Position numbers and translations under genes: made by a program
Assembly (NCBI GenBank): GCA_011174825.1
Contig: DUEZ01000079.1
Coordinates: 9,412-73,411, forward strand
Length of the DNA: 64,000 bases
Source of the DNA: Anaerolineae bacterium
Lineage (GTDB): Bacteria; Chloroflexota; Anaerolineae; Anaerolineales; E44-bin32
Direction of reading: 5' to 3'
The notes under the pieces: model-generated
What the model saw: only the letters and a program-made list of their open reading frames with translations
The model's database searches: none
What the model was told of the DNA's origin: nothing
Part shown: in pieces, positions 8,377-17,543 of the stretch
Layout: each line of letters starts with the position of its first letter
Position numbering within the stretch: the first letter of the stretch is position 1

Positions 8377-9531
8377 CTAATTGTTTACCAAGATACCCGT
8401 ATCCAGAACGGGTTCATTGTGACGATCTGTATTCAAAAAGGGTAAGCGAATCATAAATGTACTACCCTTATCAAGTGCACTTTCTACTGATATTGATCCC
8501 TCATGGGCCTCAACAATACGGCGCGTGATGGCTAATCCCAACCCGCTGCCTCTTTCAGCCTCAGGGGCGGATTTCCCGACATAGAAATCACCGAAGATAA
8601 AAGGTAGGTCTTCGTCAGATATCCCCACACCCCGGTCTGAAACCGCAATCAAGATGTAGTCTTCTTCTTCATCAGCTCTTACATGGATTTGGCTTCCCAT
8701 GCGAGAGTATTTGATAGCGTTGCCTATCAGGTTCACCAACGCTTCCATCAAGGTGATCTCATCTCCAAAAACGGGATCCAGTGATTCCTCAATCGAAGAG
8801 ACGATGTCTATGTCTTTCCGGATCGCATGGGGTTGAACACTCTCGATGGCTTTAGATATCACAGTTTCAACGGATATAGATTGGAAATTCTCTCGCAGTT
8901 TATTAATATCCGCATCGGCAGAAATCACGCGCAACCAGGTATGGATAAGCTCTAGAAGGTCATTAATAGAAGACTTCATGCGTTTAAGTCGATTGCCTTG
9001 ATCTTCATTTAGTTGGTCTGATAATTCATGTTCCAAAGCAAGTAAGTTCTGCTGAACGGCGCCGATAGGGGACTTCAGCTCATGGGAAACGATGGCAGCA
9101 AAATGCTCCCTGAGCATCTCTCTTTCCCTTTTGAGCGCTGTGGTTTCCAACACTAGTTTCCTTCTTTCAAGGCCTCTGCGAGTGATCACACGGAACTCAT
9201 CGGGAGTGAAGGGTTTCGGAAGAAAATCGTAAGCTCCTTTCTTGATCGCTTCCACCGCCGAACTTACGGTTGCGTAGCCGGTGATTACGATGGCCACGAT
9301 GGTGGGATCAAAACCGTGGATTCGATCGAGCACTTCAAATCCAGGTATCCCGGGCATTTTGAGGTCAACAAAGACCAGATCCGGTTGAAACTCCTGGACA
9401 AGCTCCATCCCGAAGGCGCCATCCATGGATGTCGCTACATGATAGGGTCCACCCTCCAGGATTTGAGTGCAGGAATCCAAAACGACTTCTTCATCATCGA
9501 TGATGAGTATCTTGGATTTAGCTTCTCCCAT
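8377..9531 (-). CDS. Hybrid receiver - histidine kinase
   Basis: A 384-residue soluble protein. The N-terminal receiver (residues about 7-125; ILIIDDEEVV, DLVFVDLKMPG, FLPKPF) is followed by a HisKA domain with the phospho-acceptor His in FAAIVSHELKSPIGA and an HATPase domain (NLIGNAIKYS, DRGVGIS, GSGLGLAI). There is no membrane segment. It overlaps the upstream membrane kinase by 14 bp and precedes the lone receiver, so a multi-step phosphorelay is likely: membrane kinase to hybrid to receiver. Inferred signal: redox or H2 state, from the neighbourhood only. Confidence 0.9.
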   Translation of the reverse strand: MGEAKSKILIIDDEEVVLDSCTQILEGGPYHVATSMDGAFGMELVQEFQPDLVFVDLKMPGIPGFEVLDRIHGFDPTIVAIVITGYATVSSAVEAIKKGAYDFLPKPFTPDEFRVITRRGLERRKLVLETTALKREREMLREHFAAIVSHELKSPIGAVQQNLLALEHELSDQLNEDQGNRLKRMKSSINDLLELIHTWLRVISADADINKLRENFQSISVETVISKAIESVQPHAIRKDIDIVSSIEESLDPVFGDEITLMEALVNLIGNAIKYSRMGSQIHVRADEEEDYILIAVSDRGVGISDEDLPFIFGDFYVGKSAPEAERGSGLGLAITRRIVEAHEGSISVESALDKGSTFMIRLPFLNTDRHNEPVLDTGILVNN

Positions 9532-11506
9532 TTACACCCTCTTCCACTGCTCTCAAAGGCAATCGAATGAGAAAGGTTGTTCCCTCATCGACTATGCTCT
9601 CAACGGAGATGGTGCCTCGATGTTCCTTGATGATCCCGTAGCTAATCGCCAAGCCCAGCCCCGTTCCGTGTCCCACATCTTTTGTTGTAAAGAAGGGGTC
9701 AAAGAGCTTGTCAACATCCTCTTCAGGTATTCCGTAACCCGTGTCTGCGATTTCTATCTCGATGGCTTCCTCGACTGTGTCGTATCTGGTCCCCAAAGTC
9801 AATCGCCCGTTGTCCTCCATCGCCTCTGCCGCATTGACGATCATATTGATGAATACTTGTTGCATTTGCGAAGGGTCAACGACGACCTTTGGTAGACCGT
9901 TATCGAACTGCTTTATGATTTCAATGTTGTGGAATAAAGCCTGATATTCCACTAGGGCAACACATTCCTCTAAGACAGAATTAATATCACATACTGTTTT
10001 ATCGGGTTTCCTTTGTCGCGAAAAATCTAGCAATCCTCGAATGATATCTCTGCATCGGTTAGCTTGGGTTACGATCTTATGAACGGATGGGGTCGATGAA
10101 TTATCACTGGCCATCTTTTCCAGGAGCAGGTGGGAATAGGTCACAATCCCTTGTAGCGGATTGTTCAATTCGTGCGCCACATTAGCCGCTAGCTGACCTA
10201 TGAGAGCCATCCTTTCAGACTCCATGATTTTGCTTGTGGTGAATTCTATCAACTGCTTATCTCGCTGCTTTAAGGCAGAGGCCATGGCATTAAAGGTGTC
10301 TGCCAATTCACCCAGTTCATCGTTCGAGATGCTCTCTACCTTTGCATCCAGATTGCCTCGCCCGATTTCCCGAGATGCGGATACCAGGTTTCTAATCGGT
10401 ACAGACATTCTTCGCGAAAGAAGATAAGACAACATCATCGAAGCAAAGGCACCCAGTAGAGTGATTACCAAAAACGCAAGGACGGTTTGACTTTGAATGT
10501 CGACATATTTCTGTTCTAATACCCCAACATACAGAATGCCGATGATTTTATTGTTAATGTTCCGGATGGGTTCGTAGGCCGTAATATACCAGTCGTTTAC
10601 AACGTAGGCTCGCCCTATCCAAGACTTTCCTTCTTCAACAACCCGATTGAACACCTCCTCTGAAACACGGGTTCCGATAGCTCTTAAACCATCCTCGTTT
10701 CTAACATTAGTTGAAATTCTCACATCATCCAGAAAGATCGTCGCCGTTCCGATATCCTTGTCGTTGTACGTCAAGTCTTCGTAAATTGTTTGCTTGATCT
10801 TGTCAACGATCTCGAAATTCCTGTTTAATAAAACACCACCGTACAACACACCAATTAAATTGTTTTTGTAGTCAAATATCGGTGCCGCAGTTCTTAACAT
10901 CATGCCATCTGTTACTTCCGTTTCCTCCGTTTCTCTTGCCAGAGGGGTATCGACCAATGTGAAATTAGCGTTTTCAGCTAGTTTAGGAGACTCCCTTCGC
11001 AATTCATCCGCGGGCACGATTGATGTGGCTGCGATAGGTACTTTTCTGCTCAGAACAGCACCGACAAGCTCATCATCACTTTGGTCATCTCCATAAAGAC
11101 CCTCATTGTTGCTTCGTAGAACCACTTTGCCCGATTCATCGGTGATGGTTAATACATCGAGCCCTTCACTTGCTTTGACTTTCGATAGTTCCTCAACGAC
11201 TAGTTCAACATTTCCAGACATCAAGGCATCTTTCAGGAAAAATCTATCTGCCGTAAAGCGAATTACATTGTTAATGTGCAGTAAGTTACCTAAATAGATT
11301 TCCCTAGCAATATTGAGGTCACAACGTACCTTATCCTGGGCTTCTGCGACGATGCGGTCACCGATTAATCGGATCCCAAAGATGATAAAAACAGAACTGA
11401 TGATAGCGATGATCAGTAAAAAGCTCAGGATTAGCTTCGTTGCAATAGGTATCCTAACGCCGCTTTTACCTGCATCTCCGAATCTCGCAAACCACTTTCT
11501 CATCAA
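9518..11506 (-). CDS. Membrane sensor histidine kinase with Cache-like extracytoplasmic domain and HAMP
   Basis: 662 residues. TM1 (about 21-48, KLILSFLLIIAIISSVFIIFG), then about 290 extracytoplasmic residues of PDC/Cache type (VLTITDESGKVVLRS, LIGVLYGGVLLNRNF, IIGILYVGVLEQKYVD), TM2 (TVLAFLVITLLGAFASMMLS), HAMP, HisKA (AANVAHELNNPLQGI) and HATPase (MIVNAAEAME, DTGYGIPEE, GTGLGLAIS). Cache domains bind small ligands such as organic acids. It starts the kinase-kinase-receiver set upstream of hdrCBA. A short spacer (11507-11573) separates it from the CNB gene and may hold its own promoter. Confidence 0.92.
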   Translation of the reverse strand: MMRKWFARFGDAGKSGVRIPIATKLILSFLLIIAIISSVFIIFGIRLIGDRIVAEAQDKVRCDLNIAREIYLGNLLHINNVIRFTADRFFLKDALMSGNVELVVEELSKVKASEGLDVLTITDESGKVVLRSNNEGLYGDDQSDDELVGAVLSRKVPIAATSIVPADELRRESPKLAENANFTLVDTPLARETEETEVTDGMMLRTAAPIFDYKNNLIGVLYGGVLLNRNFEIVDKIKQTIYEDLTYNDKDIGTATIFLDDVRISTNVRNEDGLRAIGTRVSEEVFNRVVEEGKSWIGRAYVVNDWYITAYEPIRNINNKIIGILYVGVLEQKYVDIQSQTVLAFLVITLLGAFASMMLSYLLSRRMSVPIRNLVSASREIGRGNLDAKVESISNDELGELADTFNAMASALKQRDKQLIEFTTSKIMESERMALIGQLAANVAHELNNPLQGIVTYSHLLLEKMASDNSSTPSVHKIVTQANRCRDIIRGLLDFSRQRKPDKTVCDINSVLEECVALVEYQALFHNIEIIKQFDNGLPKVVVDPSQMQQVFINMIVNAAEAMEDNGRLTLGTRYDTVEEAIEIEIADTGYGIPEEDVDKLFDPFFTTKDVGHGTGLGLAISYGIIKEHRGTISVESIVDEGTTFLIRLPLRAVEEGVNGRS

Positions 11507-11573
11507 TAACCCTGAATATTACAGGCACGATTTGTATAAACCGATTATGTATCTACCCTAGTCACTTCCTTAA

Positions 11574-12053
11574 TTACTTTTCCTTTTTCTTAGTTGGTTC
11601 AAAGATATCCAGCAACTGTGCGCGGGCAGCTCGAAGGCGAGTGGAAATGATCTCGGCCACGCGCCACATGATACTGTTTCCCAAACTATGATCCGTCTGA
11701 CACAAGTTCCGCAGTTGTGTAGCGTTGATGGCGATGACCCGTGTGGGCTCCATGGCTTGCGCACCAGCTGACTTACGTTGGGGCGGAAACAAGGATGACC
11801 AACCCAAGAGTTGACCCGGTCCGAGTGTGAGGATAGTCACTTGACCATGACCTGGCACTTGTGTCACAAGGGATACTTGCCCTTCCTCAATCAGATAAAC
11901 CAGCTCACTCGCGTCTCCCTCGCGGAAGATGGTCGCGCCCTCAGAGAATGTCACATGAGTGGCGATCGAAGCCAGTTTCTCCAAGTGTTTTGGCTCCAAA
12001 TTCTGGGTGAACTCCATGGATTGCAACGCCTGGAGAACAGTTACAGATGTCAT
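11574..12053 (-). CDS. Second cyclic-nucleotide-binding-domain-only protein
   Basis: 159 residues from ATG 12053, chosen because AAGGGAG lies 6 bases upstream; a GTG 18 bases earlier is the alternative. It has one CNB barrel with no HTH. The cassette segment GQLLGWSSLFPPQRKSAGA has Gln for the canonical Glu and Lys at the usual Arg position, so classical cAMP binding is unlikely. It ends in a charged KKKEK tail. It is paralogous to the protein at 219-713; both are last genes of electron-transfer gene sets, which suggests regulatory subunits. It follows the membrane Fe-S oxidoreductase gene at an 18-bp spacing. Confidence 0.75.
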   Translation of the reverse strand: MTSVTVLQALQSMEFTQNLEPKHLEKLASIATHVTFSEGATIFREGDASELVYLIEEGQVSLVTQVPGHGQVTILTLGPGQLLGWSSLFPPQRKSAGAQAMEPTRVIAINATQLRNLCQTDHSLGNSIMWRVAEIISTRLRAARAQLLDIFEPTKKKEK

Positions 12054-12071
12054 CGGCAGCTCCCTTTGCAC

Positions 12072-14072
12072 TCACAACGCTTCATGGACCAAGTCGATCA
12101 GGTCCTTGACGACGAGGCGGTCTTCATAGCCGGTCGTTTTGATTGCGTCTTGATACATGCTGGTATCTTTCGGGCAAGCGACGACAAAATACTGAACACC
12201 AGGAATCTTCACTGCCTCGTGGATACGTGTTTCGCTCGGTCGTTCTTTCACCGATCCCTCATCCATCCAAATCCGACCACCTCCAGCGCCACAACATAAT
12301 GCTCGATCACCATGGTTCTGCATTTCGATTAGGCTGCACCCGGTTGCTTCGATCACGCGTCGCGGAGCATCATACACGTCATTGTAGCGCCCCAAATAAC
12401 ATGGATCATGGTAGGTGACGGTGTAATCAAGTTTCTTGCTGAATTTGAGTTTGCCCGTCGATAGAAGCTCATCGAGTAGTTCTGCGTAATGGAGAACTTT
12501 GTGGTTGCCATTTTTGAACGGGTACTCGTTCTTTAAAGTGTTATATGAGTGTGGATCGGTAGTCACGATTTTTTGAAAGTTACAGCGTGCAATTGAGGCG
12601 AGGTTATCCTCGACCAGCATCTCGAATAACCCCTCTTCTCCTACGCGTCGTATATCATTGCCAGCGTTACGTTCGCCATCGTACATGATGCCGAAATCGA
12701 GGCCGAGGTTCTGGAAAACAGAAGCTGTCCTCAATGTACTATCTTTACAGCTGGCATTGTAGGAAGCGTAATCACCGACGAACCATAGATACTCAACAGG
12801 TTCTTTACGGGCATCTTTTATCTTTGTCTCTAGACCGACCGTCCACTTGGCGCGCGCACGATCAGATTGGCCGAATGAATTGCCATAACGGCCGAGTTTA
12901 TCCAGGGCATCCTGGAGCATCTCGTCCATCCGCCCCTCAATGATCAAGTGGCGTCTCATGTCGACAATAGGAGTGACATGTTCGATGAACAACGGACATT
13001 CCTGATCGCAAGCGTAACAGGTCGTGCATGACCAAAGAATCTCATCGGTGATGACATCACCAACCAAGGGCTTCGCCAGGATCGCTTTCGCTGCTTCATC
13101 ACCCTGGGCTACACTCAAGGCTTTTCCGCGCTCCATGAGGTTGTCTCTCAAACCCATCATAAGCAGCTTGGGGGACAGTGGTAAACCACTGGTGTAGGCT
13201 GGACATACATCTTGGCAACGACCGCATTCAGTACAGGTGTAGTAGTCCAACATTTGGCGCCATCGAAAACGTTCGACCACGCTCACGCCAACATCACCGT
13301 TAAATTCTGGAGCCGCGGGAAGCCATCCCCTGGGTTCCAGATTGCGTAATAACACTGCGGGAACCGAGGTGACAACATGGAAGTGTTTCCCGCCCGGGAG
13401 CTCAGTCAGGAAAATGAGCACGACTCCCAGGTGAATCCAATATGCGATCTCTTCGATCGCTCGTTGTGGTCCTTCAGCAAGCCCGACAAAAATGCTGCCA
13501 ACAATTTTCGAGATCGGACGCCATTGTGAAATCGGATCCACGCCCTGGTTGATCCTTATCCCATTCATCACCAAGAGGCTGAGCATAATGGTGAAGATAA
13601 ATAGGAGAACCATTACGCCCTGGCTCTTATGGCTGCCTTTGTAACGTTCGGGATCGACGGACACACGTACGTAGAGCGCGTACATCACTGCGATGGTCAC
13701 AAATACAGCGAAGAAATCTTGAAGTAATGCCAGAGGACCAAAGGTCCCAATGATAGGTAAGGTGAAGTGAGGCTCAGCAAACGTTACCAGACCCTCGATC
13801 ATGGCCTGCATGATGGTCAGGGATAGGACCAAGAATCCCCAGAAGATGAAGAAATGAGAGATCCCTGGTAGAGGGACGCGGAAGAGACGCAGTTGACCCG
13901 CTACGAATACGAAAAGCCCTCTAATCCGCTCAATCCATTGTCCAAACTGACCGCTGGCCTCTCCACGTCTCATGTTCACCCATAGAAGCTGGTACACTCG
14001 ATATGCAAAAATCCCACCAGCAATGAGTAGAGCTAACAGTACAAGGATTGATTTGAGCGTCTCGTATGTCAT
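12072..14072 (-). CDS. Membrane Fe-S oxidoreductase fused to a NarI-like cytochrome b domain (Etf-linked, HdrD-like)
   Basis: 666 residues. The N-terminal half (about 1-240) has five or six hydrophobic segments with His residues typical of NarI/HdrE-like haem b domains. It is followed by two ferredoxin motifs (CTECGRCQDVCP, CTTCYACDQECP) and a C-terminal CCG part (HDPCYLGRYND...LCCGAGGG). Family members next to etfAB act as Etf:menaquinone oxidoreductases, passing flavoprotein electrons to the quinone pool. It starts 4 bp after etfA. Its soluble part is clearly paralogous to the protein at 15852-17075 (both contain a WFVGDYASY segment). The quinone role is family-based inference. Confidence 0.88.
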   Translation of the reverse strand: MTYETLKSILVLLALLIAGGIFAYRVYQLLWVNMRRGEASGQFGQWIERIRGLFVFVAGQLRLFRVPLPGISHFFIFWGFLVLSLTIMQAMIEGLVTFAEPHFTLPIIGTFGPLALLQDFFAVFVTIAVMYALYVRVSVDPERYKGSHKSQGVMVLLFIFTIMLSLLVMNGIRINQGVDPISQWRPISKIVGSIFVGLAEGPQRAIEEIAYWIHLGVVLIFLTELPGGKHFHVVTSVPAVLLRNLEPRGWLPAAPEFNGDVGVSVVERFRWRQMLDYYTCTECGRCQDVCPAYTSGLPLSPKLLMMGLRDNLMERGKALSVAQGDEAAKAILAKPLVGDVITDEILWSCTTCYACDQECPLFIEHVTPIVDMRRHLIIEGRMDEMLQDALDKLGRYGNSFGQSDRARAKWTVGLETKIKDARKEPVEYLWFVGDYASYNASCKDSTLRTASVFQNLGLDFGIMYDGERNAGNDIRRVGEEGLFEMLVEDNLASIARCNFQKIVTTDPHSYNTLKNEYPFKNGNHKVLHYAELLDELLSTGKLKFSKKLDYTVTYHDPCYLGRYNDVYDAPRRVIEATGCSLIEMQNHGDRALCCGAGGGRIWMDEGSVKERPSETRIHEAVKIPGVQYFVVACPKDTSMYQDAIKTTGYEDRLVVKDLIDLVHEAL

Positions 14073-14076
14073 GATT

Positions 14077-15051
14077 TCATCCGCTCTTTGCTTCTTGGAC
14101 CTTTTCGGTTAAGACGGGCATGAGATCAATCGCATCGACCTCAGCTCCGTACTTGGCTACATCGAAGATCGGCGCAGAGGGGTCGGTATTAACTGCGATG
14201 ATCATTTCACTGCCGGTTATACCTTCGACATGCTCAGGAGCGCCGCTGATACCAATCGCGAGAAATATTTTCGGCTTGACACTCTTACCGGATTTTCCAA
14301 CAAGCCTATTGATGGGCAACCATCCCTGGTCCACGACTGGGCGGGAGGCGCATACAGCACCGCCTATAGCGCTTGCCAGTTCTTCAGCCAGCTCCAGATT
14401 TGCTTCTTGTTGAATTCCACGTCCCACAGCAACCAGGATAGGCTCTGTGGAGATGTCTACATCCCCAATTTCAGGTTCGATATACTGCTTGAGCGTAACC
14501 CGAAGTCCTTCCAATGACGGAGCAGAGACAGTAGTCACTTCTGCGGGTTGATCACTTTTCCCCTCCTCAGCCTTGAAGTCACCCGGAACCACCGTTACCA
14601 AAGCCGTTGGACTAGGTAGCTCGCCCTCGGCCATGATCTTGCCTCCGCAAATTTTGCTGACAAATTTAGGGACTCCCTCCTTGACATGGACGGTACTGCA
14701 GTGGCTCACCAGGGGAAGTTCTAAGCGAGCCGAAAGCACGCCGGCTACCTCAGCACCCATGGACGTGTCGCCTAAAAGAACCGCGCGCGGTTTATCCGCC
14801 TCAATCAATTCGGCTAGAGCCATTTGATAGGCTTCGGGAGTGAACTCAGTAAGGGCAGGGTGGTCCATATACAACACCCGATCAGCCACCAGATCAGATG
14901 CTAGACTCTGCGCCTCGTGGCCAAGTAGTATCGCGACCAACTCTCCATCCATCCCAGCAGCGAGCACACGACCTGCAGCAAGCATCACATAAGATATTTC
15001 GCTCACCCGACCCTGCAGGTGTTCAATAAGGACATAAATATTGCCATCCAT
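14077..15051 (-). CDS. etfA: Electron transfer flavoprotein alpha subunit
   Basis: 324 residues from ATG 15051, which has GGAGGTAGCG immediately upstream; an ATG 12 bases earlier lies within that Shine-Dalgarno and is less likely. The N-terminal domain is followed by the FAD-binding C-terminal domain (ILVAVGRGIQ, LELAEELASAIGGAVCASRPVVDQGW, FLAIGISGAPEHVEGI, IIAVNTDPSAPIFDVAKYGAEVD). With EtfB it forms the heterodimer that receives electrons from acyl-CoA or 2-hydroxyacid dehydrogenases. No dehydrogenase gene is in the window. Whether it is the bifurcating or the simple type cannot be read from sequence alone. Confidence 0.95.
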   Translation of the reverse strand: MDGNIYVLIEHLQGRVSEISYVMLAAGRVLAAGMDGELVAILLGHEAQSLASDLVADRVLYMDHPALTEFTPEAYQMALAELIEADKPRAVLLGDTSMGAEVAGVLSARLELPLVSHCSTVHVKEGVPKFVSKICGGKIMAEGELPSPTALVTVVPGDFKAEEGKSDQPAEVTTVSAPSLEGLRVTLKQYIEPEIGDVDISTEPILVAVGRGIQQEANLELAEELASAIGGAVCASRPVVDQGWLPINRLVGKSGKSVKPKIFLAIGISGAPEHVEGITGSEMIIAVNTDPSAPIFDVAKYGAEVDAIDLMPVLTEKVQEAKSG

Positions 15052-15082
15052 CGCTACCTCCATTGGCAGTTGTTCTCTAAGA

Positions 15083-15847
15083 TCAGATCACTCCCAAATC
15101 CCCGAACAATTCAACGAGTTTGACGGCAATTTGGTCGATGTCACCCTCAATCATCTCGGCACGCTCGCCGACCTGAGGTTGGAACATCTCAGACACAGTT
15201 GGTCCACCACGTGCGTCCAATTCGGATATGGATTGTTCTTCGATGCTTGCGGTCTTCATCGCCTGGCGAATCTTGCTGATTGCTACATAGCGCGGCGGTG
15301 ACTCCGCTGCCTGGATACCAAGAACAGCGGGCATTGTGACCTCCATCTCGGCGATCAGTCCGCCCGGATACTCCTTCCGCACGGTAAGCTTGTCCCCGGA
15401 TGTGGTTACGCCAGACACATAGCCGACAAAGGGCATTCCCAGATATTCCGCCACTAAAGGTCCCAGTGATCCATCGAGATCGTTATGAGCTTGGACACCC
15501 GTCAGAATGAGATCAGGTTTGAGTTCGCTAACGGCGGACGTGAAGGCGCGTGCGAGGGCATGATTGTTCACGCCTAGCTCAAAACTGTCAACGAGCTTGA
15601 TCATGCGATCGGAGCCTTTGGCAAACGCTGTGTGTAAGACGCCATCCATGTCTTCGAAACTTGGTCCCAGGACCGTGACCTCTCCCCCTTCACGCTCCTT
15701 GAGGATGATGGCTTGTTCGAGGGCGTGCTCGTCTGGTTCGTTGATGATCAGACGCATGAAGGTTGTATCTAGTGACTTTCCGTTCTCATCGATCTCAAGT
15801 TCCTCGACGAGGTCTGGTACAAGTTTAATCAACACTGCAATGTTCAT
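15083..15847 (-). CDS. etfB: Electron transfer flavoprotein beta subunit
   Basis: 254 residues with the family opening MNIAVLIKLVPD, the INEPDEHALEQAI segment and the GVQAHNDLDGSLGPLVAEYLGMPFVGYV nucleotide-binding region. The start has GAGGGG 7 bases upstream, inside the end of the preceding Fe-S gene (4-bp gap), so translation is coupled. It is followed by etfA after 31 bp. It acts in the cytoplasm as a partner of EtfA. Confidence 0.95.
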   Translation of the reverse strand: MNIAVLIKLVPDLVEELEIDENGKSLDTTFMRLIINEPDEHALEQAIILKEREGGEVTVLGPSFEDMDGVLHTAFAKGSDRMIKLVDSFELGVNNHALARAFTSAVSELKPDLILTGVQAHNDLDGSLGPLVAEYLGMPFVGYVSGVTTSGDKLTVRKEYPGGLIAEMEVTMPAVLGIQAAESPPRYVAISKIRQAMKTASIEEQSISELDARGGPTVSEMFQPQVGERAEMIEGDIDQIAVKLVELFGDLGVI

Positions 15848-15851
15848 CGTT

Positions 15852-17075
15852 TCACCCCTCTATACCCATGGCTTCTGCAATCAGTTCGGCAATATCTTTC
15901 ACCAATAAGCCCTCGGCACCTCGCACAGTTTTCGTTGCGTCTTCAAACCTTGGCGATTCGTAAGGACAAGCTACGACCAGGATACGGGCGCCGTTCTCTT
16001 CTGCTCCAACGGCGGAGACGGCCTCACGTACTCGCCACTCAGAGATCCTGACTTGAGCTTTCTCCCATTGAAAACCATCCAGCCACATCCCACCACCGCC
16101 GCCACCGCAGCACAAGCTGTTCTCGTGGTTGTGTGACATCTCCACGAGCTCTACACCAGGGATGGCCTGCAGTAACTGACGTGGCTCTTCGTATATCCCA
16201 TTGACCCGACCTAAATAGCAAGGATCGTGGAACACCACCGTAGCTTCAATACTGTTTTTCATCAACTTTTCGAGTTGATCGAGCCGCTCGGCAAGGAATT
16301 GGGTGTAATGACGCACAGGATAGGAGATCTCAAGATTGGGGTATTCGTTCTTAATGGCGTTGAATGCGTGGGGGTCGGTGGTGATGATCTCGTTGAACTC
16401 GTATTTATCGAACGCTTTGGCATTCTTCTCGGCCAGCATTTCAAACAACCCACTCTCGCCTGCAAGTCGAACCGAGTCGCCATCGCTGACCTCCTCGGGA
16501 CCCAGGATCCCAAAGTCCACATCCAGGGCTTGGAGGATTTTGGCCAGCGCTCGAGTGGACGGCGTAACGCGTGTGTGATAGGAGGCATAATCACCGACAA
16601 ACCACAGGACGTCCACTGGTCGCTTGGCTTTGGCCATGATCGTAACCTCAGGTTCAAGACCAATTGCCCATTCTGCTCGCTTACGCGGGGACTCACCCAG
16701 AGGATTGTCATACCGCTGGGCTTTCTCAAGGGCATCTTGAAGCTCGGACGGGACGTTACCAGCCAGGAGCATCTCCTCCTTAACCCGGGTCGTCAAACCA
16801 GCGGTTACCGGGATTTTAGCCGGACAAACCTGGGTACAGGCATAGCACGATACACACATCCAGGCCGTGTCGGTGCCTATTAAATCATCAAGCATGCCAG
16901 CTCGTAAGGCGGCGATCATGCCGTGAGGAGGATATTTCATCACGAAGCCAAACGGGCACACGCCGCTGCACGCTCCGCATTGGAGGCATAATCGAATGCG
17001 CTCACCATCCTGGGTAGCAGTGGTCAATTGATTTAGGAATTCTTTGGAGGTATCGATTGTCGTCGATTCCATCAT
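15852..17075 (-). CDS. Soluble HdrCD-like Fe-S oxidoreductase (CCG domains)
   Basis: About 407 residues. Two ferredoxin motifs, CLQCGACSGVCP and CVSCYACTQVCP, are followed by a CCG segment (FHDPCYLGRVNG...LCCGGGGGG). There are no membrane segments, unlike its paralogue at 12072-14072. It is first in the etfBA operon, so it probably shuttles electrons between a dehydrogenase or other soluble donor and Etf. Three consecutive ATGs (17078, 17075, 17072) follow GAGGT; ATG 17075 has about 5-base spacing and is used here, and 17072 is equally plausible. A GTG further up is part of the ribosome-binding region. A leader switch candidate covers this site. Confidence 0.85.
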   Translation of the reverse strand: MMESTTIDTSKEFLNQLTTATQDGERIRLCLQCGACSGVCPFGFVMKYPPHGMIAALRAGMLDDLIGTDTAWMCVSCYACTQVCPAKIPVTAGLTTRVKEEMLLAGNVPSELQDALEKAQRYDNPLGESPRKRAEWAIGLEPEVTIMAKAKRPVDVLWFVGDYASYHTRVTPSTRALAKILQALDVDFGILGPEEVSDGDSVRLAGESGLFEMLAEKNAKAFDKYEFNEIITTDPHAFNAIKNEYPNLEISYPVRHYTQFLAERLDQLEKLMKNSIEATVVFHDPCYLGRVNGIYEEPRQLLQAIPGVELVEMSHNHENSLCCGGGGGGMWLDGFQWEKAQVRISEWRVREAVSAVGAEENGARILVVACPYESPRFEDATKTVRGAEGLLVKDIAELIAEAMGIEG

Positions 17076-17079
17076 CATG

Positions 17080-17150
17080 CACCTCACGGTTGAATGAAAA
17101 GCCTCACATCAGCCCGCGTACCTTTCTCTGAGCCTGGACAATGTGAGGTG
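17080..17150 (-). promoter_or_regulatory. Candidate Shine-Dalgarno-sequestering leader switch of the etf operon
   Basis: On the minus-strand transcript three short elements lie in order: A = CACCTCACAT (17150-17141), B = ATGTGAGG (17109-17102) and C = GTGAGGTG (17087-17080), which contains the ribosome-binding site. A is perfectly complementary over 8 bases to B and, separately, over 8 bases to C, and the two pairings exclude each other. A:C would hide the ribosome-binding site and A:B would free it. This is seen directly; the regulatory meaning is inference. Confidence 0.5.
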
Positions 17151-17543
17151 TCTCCGAATCGTTTGAGATGACATAGTGTGATGTCATTTCTCCATAAATC
17201 AGCTAAATTGAACCTAAAAACCAACCTATAGTATGTGAAAGATTTCACCATTCGCGAAGTGATAGAGTGCACTCGTTCAACCGACAAAAGTCAGAGATAT
17301 TTTATATAGCTGTCTATAAACGTTATTTATAGTATAGAATGGGCATAATAGAAAGCTGTAGGGACATAATTTTGTTTGTTTTGTTGCAACTCATCGCAAA
17401 TGAAAGAAATGGTGAAGTCCTAGCCAGATTCATGAACTCAACACTAGGTTTTGAAATTTCCTGAATTTTAACCCTTAATTAGCTTATCTAAAAATTCTTT
17501 ACGGGGAAATTACAAGATCGATTTGATAGGAGGAGCTGGCCAT
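17151..17543. promoter_or_regulatory. AT-rich divergent promoter region with stacked inverted repeats
   Basis: This region separates the minus-strand etf operon from the plus-strand LysR gene. Seen: ATGACAT-N6-ATGTCAT (17168-17187, the half-site spacing used by Crp/Fnr-type dimers), GTGAAA-GA-TTTCAC (17235-17248) and CTATAAA-N5-TTTATAG (17314-17332, a T-N11-A-like LysR box). On the minus strand TATACT lies at 17335-17330 within an AT-rich stretch and could be a -10 for the etf operon. For LysR, TTGAAA near 17452 with TTAATT 18 bases later is a weak candidate. Start sites are not proven. Confidence 0.5.
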
